A stretch of 64,000 bases of DNA from Papio anubis (lineage: Eukaryota; Chordata; Mammalia; Primates; Cercopithecidae): contig NC_044978.1 in the NCBI RefSeq assembly GCF_008728515.1, positions 887,771 through 951,770 of the forward strand, written 5' to 3'. The notes under the pieces are model-generated. The model ran no database searches. It was given only the letters and a program-made list of their open reading frames with translations, and was not told the origin of the DNA. Each line of letters opens with the position of its first letter. Positions within the stretch are counted from its first letter, which is position 1. A program made the position numbers and the translations under genes. Below are positions 24,308-34,400 of this stretch, piece after piece.

Positions 24308-24620
24308 GGCCGGGTGCAGTGGCTCACGCCTGTAATCCTAGCATTTTGGGAGGCCAAGGTAGGTGGATTGCCGGAGCTCAGGAGCTGGAGACCAGCCAGG
24401 GCAACAAGGTGAAACCCCATCTCTACTAAAATACAAAAAATTAGCTGGGCGTGGTGGCCGGTGCCTGTAATTCCAGTCACTTAGGAGGCTGAGACAGGAG
24501 AATCCCTTGGACCCAGGAGGCCGCGGCTACAGTGAGCCAAGATTGTGCCAGTGCACTCCATCCAGCCTGGTCCAGCCTGGGTGACAAGAGCGAGACCCTG
24601 TCTCAAAAAATAATAATAAT
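24308..24620 (+). mobile_element. Alu, sense
   Basis: ggccgggtgcagtggctcac to a (taa)n-type tail. The TSD gcacattg lies at 24300-24307 and 24621-24628. The right arm has a short tandem stutter (ccagcctggtccagcctgg) near 24563. Confidence 0.96.
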
Positions 24621-25039
24621 GCACATTGGAGTACAGTATATTATAGTAATAATGTTGTATCTATCATCATTTAGTAATGAAATCAATTATATGAATGTCT
24701 ATGCTATTTATGCCACATAGGTTAAGACACAGTGAAATAAATGATTGGAAAATATCCTTTGTGCATCATAGTTATTTGTTCTAGAGCATTCCTTTATCAG
24801 TTGACTGGGATTGTCATTAAAAAAACATACCCCAGACTGGGCAGGGTGGTTTAAACAATGGACATTCTTGAGGCTCTGAAGGCTGGGAGTCCAAGATCCA
24901 GGCACCCCTGGCTTCGGTTTCCCCTGAGATGTTCCCCTGGGCTTGCAGATGGCCGCCTTTTCCCTGTGTCCTCACGGGGCATCTTCTCTCTGCGCACACT
25001 CATTTCTCGTGTCTCTCTTCTTATAAGGACACCAGTCCT

Positions 25040-25345
25040 GGCCGGGCCCGGTGGCTCACGCCTGTAATCCCAGCACTTTGGGAGGCCGAGGCAGCGGATC
25101 ACGAGGTCAGGAGATCGAGACCATCCTGGCTAACACGGTTAAACCCCGTCTCTACTAAAAATACAAAAAATCAGCCGGGCGCGGTGGCGGCGCCTGTGGT
25201 CCCAGCTCCTCGGGAGGCTGAGGCAGGAGAATGGCGGGAACCCGGGGGGCGGAGCTTGCAGGGAGCCAAGATGGCGCCGCTCACTCCAGCCTGGGCCACA
25301 GAGCGAGACTCCGTCTCAAACAAACAAACAAAAAAACACAATTCA
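25040..25345 (+). mobile_element. AluY-like element 1 of a compound insertion
   Basis: Full-length (ggccgggcccggtggctcac to a (caaa)n tail). The left flank aaggacaccagtcc (25025-25038) is not repeated directly after this Alu; its only second copy is after the next Alu. It shares unusual variants with element 2: ggcgggaacccggggggcgg, loss of gc in the 'cactgcactcc' site, and gggccacagagcg. Confidence 0.95.
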
Positions 25346-25412
25346 CATATAAGGCAGAATAAAAGCACAAAGAGAAAGAGCAAATCAAGTATCTGTTTAA
25401 AACATATAATGA
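25346..25412. other. foreign spacer between two Alus (possible transduced sequence)
   Basis: About 67-75 bp (cacatataaggcagaataaa, then aaagagaaagagcaaatcaa, then aaaacatataatga) that is neither Alu nor MLT1. The MLT1 host sequence is continuous across the whole insertion, so this spacer arrived with the Alus. Confidence 0.75.
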
Positions 25413-25704
25413 GGCCAGGCGCGGTGGCTCACGCCTGGAATCCCAGCACTTTGGGAGGCCGAGGCGGGTGGATCACGAGGTCAGGAGATCGAGACCATCC
25501 TGGCCAACACGGTGAAACTCTGTCTCTAATAAAAATACAAAAACTAGCCGGGCGAGGTGGCGCCTGTAGTCCCAGCTACTCGGGAGGCTGAGGCAGGAGA
25601 ATGGCGGGAACCCGGGGGGCGGAGCTTGCAGTGAGCTGAGATCGCGCCACTCACTCCAGCCTGGGCCACAGAGCGAGACTCCGTCTCAAAAAGAGAAAAA
25701 ATAA
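25413..25704 (+). mobile_element. AluY-like element 2 of a compound insertion
   Basis: ggccaggcgcggtggctcac to tctcaaaaagagaaaaaat. It is followed at 25705-25718 by aaggacaccagtcc, the exact 14-bp copy of the sequence preceding element 1. Its own left flank (aacatataatga) has no match on its right, so it has no private TSD. A short deletion is present in the linker (gaggtggcgcctgtag). Confidence 0.95.
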
Positions 25705-25853
25705 AAGGACACCAGTCCGATTGAATTATGGCTCCACCCTTGTGGACTCATTTAACATAATGACCTCCGTAAAGGCCTGTCTTCAAATGCACTCACATTG
25801 GGGATTCAGGCTGTAATGTATAAATTGGAGGGGATACAATTCAGTGCATAACA

Positions 25854-26545
25854 ATCCCATAGGGCACACCTTCCTGAATCAGCACTGCAGAATCATCAGA
25901 ACATTCTCTGGGGTACATGAGCTCTATGTAATGGCTTGTCTGATCATGCAAGGAACCAAACTCCAAGCCCTCCGAACAGGTAAAATAACATGCATAATTT
26001 AATCACTGTGTGTATAAATGCCCTTAAATTACATTTAGAAATGATTTCAGAAAAATACCTAGACGTCGTGGGTCCAGGCTACATTTCCATGGGAATAACC
26101 AAACACAGATTCGGCCATAAAACACCCAGATGCCAAATAAATTACAACTCTAAACATCAAAACGCATTATTGAGTCCACAAGAAAGGGCCAGAAGGTCCC
26201 AAAAGATCTCTATACCAGCCAGCTCGGAGTCCTGAGGAGAAGAAGGGGAAGTATTTCTGCTCATGGAGGGGCAAAAGTGGCTTCCGGGGTATTTTATCCT
26301 TGTAATCAAAGACTCTTGTCATATGCAAACATAAATATACGACATTAAGTAGAACCAATCTCCTAGTCAAACAATTACATAATTTGGCATATTGTGTTCT
26401 ATTATGAAAAACATCTTTGATCTGTCTATAAAGTAGGTTAAATATAAAATCTAAATTATTTAACTATTGGAGTGAATCTTTTTATTTCAGTCGCCCAAAT
26501 TATTCTATTTATTTCATTTATCCTATTGTCTGTATTATTAAAAAG
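25854..26545. other. unassigned DNA
   Basis: No gene or repeat was recognised between the MLT1 and the next Alu. Confidence 0.4.
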
Positions 26546-26556
26546 TTCTAATTTTT

Positions 26557-26855
26557 GGCCAGGCACAGTGGCTCACGCCTATAATTCTAGCACTTTGGGA
26601 GGCCAAGGCGTGTGGATTGCCTGAGCTCAGGAGTTTGAGACTAGCCTGGGCAACATGGTAAAACCCTGTCTCTACCAAAATACAAAAAATTAGCTGGGTG
26701 TGGCGGTATGTGCCTGTAATCCCAGCTGCTTGGGAGGCTGAGCCAGGAGAATTGCTAGAACCCATGAGGCAGACATTGCAATGAGCCAAGACTGCGCCAC
26801 TGCACTCTAGCCCGGGCGACAGGGGGAGACCCCATCTCTAAAAAAAAAAAAAAAA
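26557..26855 (+). mobile_element. Alu, sense
   Basis: ggccaggcacagtggctcac to a pure A tail (26840-26855). A perfect 11-bp TSD, ttctaattttt, lies at 26546-26556 and 26856-26866. AluS-like. Confidence 0.97.
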
Positions 26856-26915
26856 TTCTAATTTTTCAGACTCACCAAATTTCTCTGGAAATATAACATT
26901 AAAAAGAAAACTTCA

Positions 26916-27213
26916 AGGCAAGGAATAGTAGTTCAGGCTTGTAATCCCAGTGCCTTCAAAGACTCAGCCATGAGGATTGCTTGAGGCCAGGAATTTTGAG
27001 ACAAGCCTGGGCAACATAGCAAAACCTCATCTCTAAAACAAACAAACAAAATTCCCAGGTGTGTGATGCACACCTGTAGTCCTATAGCTACTTGGGCAGC
27101 TGGGATGGGAAGATCATTTGAGCCCAGCACTTCAAGGTTGCAGTGAGCTATGATCACACTGCCCTCCAGACTGGGTGGCAAAGGAAGGCCTCAGATCTGA
27201 AAAAAAAAAAAAA
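26916..27213 (+). mobile_element. AluJ, sense, with long flanking repeat
   Basis: A highly diverged Alu (tcaggcttgtaatcccagtg; gcaacatagcaaaacctcat; A tail at 27200-27213), an old J-type. Its flanks 26856-26915 and 27214-27274 are similar over about 58 bp, far beyond an ordinary TSD; the last 40 bp differ at about seven positions. Confidence 0.88.
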
Positions 27214-27274
27214 GTACAATTTTTTCTTGTTCATCAAACTTCATCAGAAATATAATATTAAAAAGAAAACTCCA

Positions 27275-28139
27275 AACTTCCAGGGTTTGCTTCTGCAAGC
27301 AGTATTGTAAAAGAAATACTCTGACTTTGGATTACTTCGTTATTCCTTCACCACAAATCAAGTAATCAATGCAGGCAGTAGATGGACCATAGTCATTGAC
27401 TAAAAGCCAGATAAACACCCCAGTTGTGCAATGTAAAAAAAAAAAAAAAAAGTTGCATTCTAGAAAGTTAAAGTTTTTAGAAGGCCAAACTTTGAATGGA
27501 ATTAGACCAATGCTCTGATAGTAGAGAATACAAAATGCAGACACCATAACCATTAAAGTCAAAGTAAGCCAGGATTTATTTGCATTTTTTAATGGGCATG
27601 CAGAGGGAGGCAGGTGATATTACACTGTTTACATCACACCACATGGGCTGAATGAGCTAAAAGAAACAGTGGGATTATCTGTGTGTCAGCATTCTAATCC
27701 CATCAGGCCTGTCAGCACTATAATTTCCAACCTATCACTTAGTTTAAAATACAGTAGGGGAGAGCCTCAATATTTGTTTTGTTCTGATGAGCCAGATGAC
27801 TCAGAGCAGACTTAGAAATGGAACGCTTCAGAAAATGAGAGAGTTTTGAAAATTATAGTGGTTTTGTTCACAGCTGTATATATTTATTTTTTCTGTAAAG
27901 CAGGTACACAGTGAGTCATGTTTCCTGGGGCCCAAATTCCTCAAACAGTAATTTTCTTCTCTTCTCTGGTTGCCTGAAATCAGGAAGCTTTCAAGTTTGC
28001 CTAACTCAAGTGAAATAACTTTGTAAACTTTGTAACTTTGTAAACGAGATAATCTTGGTTAACTGTTACTGTTTGATTAAAATTTTTCAATGCAGCAAAA
28101 GACACATGCTTTGCAATATCCTTGTTTTCAGGCCCTTAT
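27275..28139. other. unassigned DNA with AP-1-like motifs
   Basis: No repeat recognised. Contains gatgactcag (about 27796) and gtgagtcatg (about 27911), AP-1-type motifs that may be chance, and an A-run near 27437-27451. Confidence 0.4.
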
Positions 28140-28255
28140 ATAACATTTCTTAATTATTTGTATTATTTAATATAAGAAATAATATTCCTTATATTATTTA
28201 ATATAAATGTAATTATATTATATATAATTAATATATATAATTATATAAGGAACGA
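28140..28255. repeat. AT-rich low-complexity, partly palindromic
   Basis: Repeated tatataatta/taattatata words, with ttatataa near both ends, give self-complementary stretches able to form a cruciform. No protein or RNA gene is implied. Confidence 0.7.
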
Positions 28256-28711
28256 ACACAAGGACAAAACTAGGTACATGTGTAAATTACTTCAGAAAGC
28301 ACCTGAGGGCCCTGGGATATAGATTTATTTTTCCATCAGAATGGCAAGGTAGATACTCTGAAACCCCTTTCTGGCATAAAACATATAGACACTGGATGAT
28401 TACAATCATAAATTTTAAATGCATTGCTGAGTTTACAGAAAGGTAAGGGATATTCCTAAGGGCCTCCTACTCTGTTTCCCCCACCCCTAAAAGAGGAAGC
28501 TGATCCCAGAGTGGTAAATAAATACAGAGATTGGGGCTGTCCTGGATGCAAACGCCTTTGCGGGAGCAGAGAGCTTTGATAGAAATGAGACACTGGAACT
28601 TAGCCCCGGCAGACAGGAGACTCTCAGCCTCTGACTGCTGCATAAATTCAGGACAACTAATGGTGCCCTAACCTCAGCAACCGTTCATAGGCTGAAAATT
28701 GCCATTTAAAT

Positions 28712-29035
28712 CAGGGGTCCCCGGCCCCTGGGCTGCTGACCAGTACCCTCTGTGGTCTGCTGGGAACTGGGCGCACAGCGGGAGGTGAGTGTGGGGCAAT
28801 GGAGCATTACTGACCTGAGCTCGGGTCAGATCAGCGGAGGCATCAGATTCTCACAGGAGCGCGAACCCCGTTGTGAACTGTGCGTATGAGGGATCTGGGT
28901 TGCGGGCTCCTTATGAAAATCTAATTCATGCCCGATGATCTGAGGTGGGACAGTTTCGCCCTGAAAACCGTCCCCCATTGAAAAGGTATCTTCCACAAAA
29001 GCGGTTCCTTTTGCCAGAATGGTTGGGGACCACTG
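28712..29035. mobile_element. non-autonomous hAT-type DNA transposon, 324 bp
   Basis: Begins caggggtccccggcccctgg and ends ggttggggaccactg, which gives ~15-bp imperfect terminal inverted repeats. The interior (gcgggaggtgagtg; gcgaaccccgttgtgaactg; cctgatgatctgaggtg-like) matches a common primate MER family that I recall without a certain name. The 8-bp flanks atttaaat and ctcaaaat only partly match as a TSD. GC-rich relative to its surroundings. It has no transposase. Confidence 0.82.
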
Positions 29036-31049
29036 CTCAAAATGGTATGAACCCAGAAAACGGTTTGTCCTGGTACATCCCATGTGATTTCTAAAACTAA
29101 GATTAAGTTTTCCTCTGAAAATTGGCAGGCCTTTCCTCATATAGTCTGGGGTTTGAATTTACATTCGTGCACGATCAGGGAAATCTGCTGTAAACATTAC
29201 CTTAAAGTGCTCCCAGGTGGGTAACCCCTCTTGGTTTCTGTCAGGAATAAAGGAATACCTTTATTGGATGCCATTCCTCACCCAGGCTCCTCAGAGTTCC
29301 CAGGAATTAAGTTTGGACAGACAGTATCTAACAGTAAAACAATAAAAATAATGACAATGATAATTATGAGGAACTACAGCCTATCAGACTTATAATACTA
29401 AATACAATGGAGATATCAGACACAGAATCTAAAATGCCTGTATATGAAAAAGTGATTGACATTTAAAATTCAATGAAAAGATTAAGGAGAAAATTAGATA
29501 CAACTAAACAGAGAATTAGTGATCCATAAAAACCTTTTGAGAAAAGTATACAGACCTAAGTACAGGGAGGTAAATAGAGGAAAACAGAATAAAAATAAAA
29601 TATTCTAAATTGCTTCTAATTTAGATTCATCTAAGAAGTTCTCAAACTTATTGGTGTTAAGATTTATTTATTTTCTTAAAAATTACTGAAGAGAATTCCA
29701 GTGCATTTAAAGAGTAAAATAAGATTTTAACTTGTTACATGTAAAAATGAAATTCTATTAAAAAAAAGTCATATACTTCAGGGTTGAGATTCAATATAAT
29801 AATTTTCACTGTTTCATCAATATATCATCCAGTGAAATCATCTTTTATTTCATACATTACTGCTTGTATGTAGTGGTAAATAACGTAATGACTCCTAGTA
29901 CAGTTTGGTATAAATACTATGATTGGTGCTAAGTTGCAAAATAACTTTCCTTACTATTGCTTTTGCTTTGTGGAAATGTCAACATTTAACTCCGTTAAAT
30001 AGAAAATAATAATAATAAAGAAAGAGTATCAGAAACAGTCAGAAAGAAAATAAATCACCTATTTAAAAAACAGACAAATTGACAGAATTTTGATAGCAAA
30101 TATCCTATGCTAGAAGGCAGTAAAATATATATATACACAACTTATAACTTAGACATGCGTATTTATTCAAGTTATCTTTAAAAACCATAACTGCAAGAGG
30201 AAAATAAATTATCAGATAAATTAGAATTGAGAAAGTTGACTATAACAGAACTTATTGTAAAGCGACTTCCAAGTTTATATTCCAAGAAAAGAAAAATAAA
30301 CTCAAAAGTGATACCTGAGATTCACAAAGGAATAGGCAAAGAAATTGGTAAACATGGGCAAACTTAAAAGAATATTTTCCACATATAATGTCAAAAATAT
30401 TTAATTTACAGAATAAAATCTGTAAGTATGTAAAATCAGGATAAGAATAAAATATAAGCTTGAGGGGGTGATTAGAGCCAACAGCATTCCAAAATGTGTA
30501 CATTTTCAGGAGGAGGATGTATATAGGATAACAATAATTTTGGATTTTTGAAAGACACTTATAAAAACTTTCAAGCACATAAAACAATAGATTTTTACCA
30601 TTTATGTGATATATATAATATATAGTACTATTTTTACTATATATGTGACTTTTAAATCAAGTTAAATTTAAAATGAAATCGAAGAAAAAATACAGTGAAG
30701 CGAAAAATGACATAGAAAACACGGCAAATAGAAGGAATACCAAAAGATGGCAGCAAAAGAAAAAATGAAGACCACAGTCATTGCCAATGACCATCTAATT
30801 CACAGGATTCAAGTTATCTTCTGTGATTAAATGTAACAAAAATATCAAAAATTTACTTATTTTCACAAGAAACGCACTAAGAAAAAAGAGAAAGACTGAA
30901 AATAAAATTATGGTGAAAGATGAACCACACAAATACTAACCAAAATAAAGGAAGGTAGCCCTATTAATATTGGATGAGTGTAGCATGAAGGTAGGTCATT
31001 AAATAAATGGGAAATTGCCCATTCAAAAGGAGGTTGTTACAGTTTTAAA

Positions 31050-31430
31050 CTCACGTCTTATATCAGAAAGTGTTGCTATGTAACAAACACCCAGAAGCTT
31101 TGTGACTTAAAACAATCACATACGTAGCTCACAATTCAGCGGGTGATTTTCAGCTTATGTGACTAGAGGGAAAAGGTCACCTGTCTCTTAGGAGCCAGCA
31201 GTCTGTCCATGGCCTCTTCACATAACGGTGTTAACAGGAATCCCAAGAGTACCAAGAAATGGGAAAACCAAAACACTTGTGATTTTAAAGTTTCCACCAT
31301 TCTCACTTTTCCTAATATCCCGCCTGTCAAAATGACACGCAAGGCTAAATTCAGGAGGTAGAGCAAGACTCCAAGTATCCAAGGGTGGAAGGACCTGTCA
31401 CAGCATATCAGAAAGGCGCGAATTTAGGGA
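31050..31430. repeat. ancient interspersed repeat, family unresolved
   Basis: gttgctatgtaacaaacacc, tgtgacttaaaacaatcaca and 'gtctgtccatggcctcttca' recall a medium-reiteration/LTR-like family seen elsewhere in mammals. I cannot name it with confidence. Confidence 0.4.
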
Positions 31431-31502
31431 CCGGAAAATTGCATGGCCACTTTCATAATCAACCTCAATGCATTTAATAACTCAGCCTTAAAATAAAGAA
31501 AA

Positions 31503-31730
31503 CACAAGGTCAAGAGATTGAGACCATCTTGGTCAATACGGTGAAACCCTGTCTCTACTAAAAACAGAAAAATTAACTGGGTGTGATGGCGCGTGCCTGT
31601 AATCCCAGCTACTCGGGAGGCTGAGGCAGGAGAACTGCTTGAACCCAGGAGGTGGAGGTTGCAGTGAGCTGAGATTGCACCACTGCACTCCAGCCTGGGT
31701 GACAGAGTGAGACTCCATCTCAAAAAAAAA
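31503..31730 (+). mobile_element. Alu, sense, 5' truncated
   Basis: Starts at the 'ggtcaagagattgagaccat' point (about Alu position 60) and continues to tctcaaaaaaaaa. The missing 5' end is typical of incomplete reverse transcription. The flanks contain aaataaag on both sides (31491 and 31746) as a possible TSD, but the right copy is set back from the tail. Confidence 0.93.
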
Positions 31731-32079
31731 TTTTTTTAATTAAATAAATAAAGCAAATATTGGCAGAATCATAGTCAGAAAATTCTAAAATAAAATTAGA
31801 AGACATAAAACATCTCCTGATAAATAATGTATTTATCACTCAAAAAATTATTAAACATATGTGTGATTTCAGAGACACATTAATGAGCCTAACCTAACAG
31901 GCATATAAAACAGCTTGCACTACTCATGAGTACACTCATTCTAAAGTACACACAAAACATGTAAACATTTAACTTGTCATATTTTTGGAGTTTCACTTAC
32001 ATACAGTAAGTCATATACATTTTAAGTGTACAGATTTTACTATGACAATTTTGTATGATAATTTTAGGGTTTTGTGAGA

Positions 32080-34400
32080 TGTCCTTTATCACATAAAGAA
32101 ATTTCTCTTTTATTCTTAATGTTCTGCATGGCATTTAAAACTTAAATACCTAGTAATTTTAGAAAATTTATTTTTCTGTATCTTTTGAAAAAATAATATG
32201 CTTTTTCCTTTATTATGTTAATATGGTGAAGAACCAATAGATTTTTGGTTGTTTAACCAATCTTAGATCCTGGAGTCTCACTTTGGACCTATTGCTGGAT
32301 TCTAGCTTCTCACATTTTTTTTTTAAGACTTTTCAGTCTATATTCATGACAGATAGAATATTGTTTGTAATTTCCTTTCTAAGATCTTGGTCAGATTTTA
32401 ATATCAATTATGTGGTGGTTTTATTAGGCAAGTTATGAATTTTTTCTTCCTTCACTATTTTCTGAGTTTGTAAGACTGATATTATTTCTTCACAAAATAT
32501 TTGATAGAATTTACCAATGAGTCATTAATACCTTTTTAATATTATGAATCCAGTGTACACACCTATTTTTTTTCTATATCTTGGTGAGTCTATTTCAGTA
32601 ACTTGTGTCCTGAAAAAGTTTTTTTTCCATTTCATCTAACTAGTTGAATTAATTGGCATAAGGATTTTGGTATTTGAGGGGTATACAGTGACCTCCCTCC
32701 CTTCATCCTTCATACTCAAAAAATTTTTTTTCTTTATCAATCTTGCTAAGTGTTCATCAGTTTTATCAATTCTTTCAAAGCATTAGATTTGTCTCTGCTG
32801 ATTTTCTCCACTGTCAGTTTTTTTAAGTTATTTATTTCTACTTTCGTTTTTATTGGATCCTTTCTTCTACCTCCTGTGTTTAATTTGCTCTTAATTTCAT
32901 AGCTTTTTAATCATAAGCTGAGATGATTATTTTAGACTTCTCTTCTAGTATTTGTTTCAAGATAATTTGATATAAAATGTTTTAATTTCCCTTGCTTTTC
33001 TTCTTTGACCTAAGTAATTCAGAAATTCCTTAATTTCAAAGTATTTGGGAATTTTTAGCTATTTCACTATTTTTGGTATCTATTTTCATACTGTTGTAGT
33101 AAGAGAATCAGAACAAAGGCTTTTTAGAGGATTTTGATCCTATAAGGGTTATTAAGGTTTGATTTATTGATCAACCTATCATCTACCTTGATTAAAGTTC
33201 CATGTGCCTTGAAAAATGTGTGTTCTGAAGTATCAGGGAAAACCCACCCCCGATATTCAGCGTGGGTTCTTTTCTATTTCCCTACGTGTTGGCTGGTCTG
33301 AGGAATAAAGGGAAAGAGTACAAAAGAGAGAAATTTTAAAGCTGGGTGTCCGGGGTGACGTCACATGTTGGCAGGTTCCGTGATGCCCCCTGAGCTGTAA
33401 AACCAGCAAGTTTTCATTAGCAATTTTCAAAGGGGAGGGAGTGCACGAATAGGGTGGGGGTCACAGAGACCACATGCTTCAAAGGTGACAAAAGATCACA
33501 AGGCAGGAGGTCAGGGCGAAACTAGAATCACTAATGAACTTCCGTGTCCCGCTGTGCACACAGTGTCATTGATAGGAAGGCGTAAATGCCCACGAAATCT
33601 TCACAGTTTATGTTCTGCTGCCATGGCTTTGGCTGCTCCCTCCATTGGGGTCCCTGACTTCCAGCAACACTGAAGTTAGGGCATAATGTTCTAGAAATGT
33701 CAATTAGGTCAGTTTGATTGATAGGGTTGATTAAATCTTCTATATTATTACTTATTTTTTCTCTGTTTTCTATCAATTACTAAGAGAGGTATTAAAATCT
33801 CTGTTTGCCTATTCCTCTCCTTACTTCTGCCAGTTTTGGCCTCACAAGTTTTTGAAACACTGTTATTAGATGCGTTTAAAATTATTTTTGCTTCCCATTT
33901 AATTGTACTTTACATGATCCTGCAACTTTTTATTTGTGGTTTGCTGATTGTGTTGAAGTCTGCCTTTTTGAAATAATAACACTGACACCCCATTTCCTTA
34001 TGCTGAGTGCTTTCTTGGTCTCCAGGTTTCTTTTCATGCACATTCCATTTGTCTCTTTCTTAATATTTCAAGTGTGTTTATTTAAACAGCATCTTGCTGT
34101 ACAGTTTGCTTGCCAATTAATCAATTCATGGACTAATTTTCATTTACAATAACAATTTCTTTTTACATGCTGTTCTCAGGGTATTTTAGTTAATGCACTA
34201 ATGTGTGTTGGTTTAAGGTTTACCACCTTAGAAGATGTTTTCTTTTTGTCCCATTTATTTTTTGTTCTGCTTCCATTTTCCTGCCTTATTTTGGAAGATT
34301 CATATGTTTAATACTCTTTACTCTGTTATATTTTAGTGATACTTCTTCATGTGCATCTGTGTGTCTGTGTGATTTCAGTGTATTTCAAAAAATTATAATG
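32080..34400 (-). mobile_element. old L1M ORF2 region, antisense, interrupted
   Basis: The minus strand encodes a broken L1 ORF2. The plus strand shows antisense landmarks gagatgtcctttatcacat, attatgttaatatggtgaag, gttccatgtgccttgaaaaa and aatgtcaattaggtcagttt. The copy is continuous across a later class II LTR (33231-33669). Many stops; no promoter or 3' end is visible. Confidence 0.82.
33231..33669 (-). mobile_element. Solo class II (HERV-K-like) LTR, antisense
   Basis: A 439-bp element with a perfect 6-bp TSD ctgaag at 33225-33230 and 33670-33675, the hallmark of class II ERVs. On the minus strand it begins tgttgctggaagtcaggg and ends ccctgata (an ancestral ...ca end altered by CpG decay). 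Inside are taaacttgctggttttac-like and aatatcgggggtgggttttc blocks seen in MER9/LTR3/LTR14-type LTRs; the exact family is unresolved. No viral genes. It sits inside the antisense L1M. Confidence 0.88.

Larger units (their letters stand above)
24823..25853 (-). mobile_element. MLT1 LTR (MaLR), antisense, interrupted
   Basis: The left part has 'ccccagactgggcagggtgg', 'ggcttgcagatggccgcctt' and 'cttcttataaggacaccagt'. The right part has 'attatggctccaccc', 'tcacattggggattcaggct' and 'attcagtgcataaca'. Together they form an antisense MLT1 LTR of about 365 bp, split by a ~665-bp compound Alu insertion at 25039-25718. It is an ancient solo LTR with no internal sequence. Confidence 0.88.
28300..31970 (+). 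mobile_element. old L1M fragment(s): 5' region, ORF1 and start of ORF2, degraded
   Basis: 28480-28710 and 29036-29330 match the old mammalian L1 5' region (gatcccagagtggtaaataa, acaactaatggtgccctaac). 29400-30600 looks like decayed ORF1 (attaaggagaaaattagata). 30880-31010 resembles early ORF2 (acacaaatactaaccaaaat), and 31860-31970 resembles a later ORF2 part. It is interrupted by a hAT-type element, an unassigned repeat (31050-31430) and a truncated Alu. The ORFs are not salvageable. Boundaries are approximate and the blocks may be more than one copy. Confidence 0.7.

Noticed and set aside
24929..25591. 220-codon open frame, the longest in the window
   Set aside because: It runs through two Alu elements and their spacer; Alu-derived frames are commonly open by chance and there is no start context, domain or exon structure.
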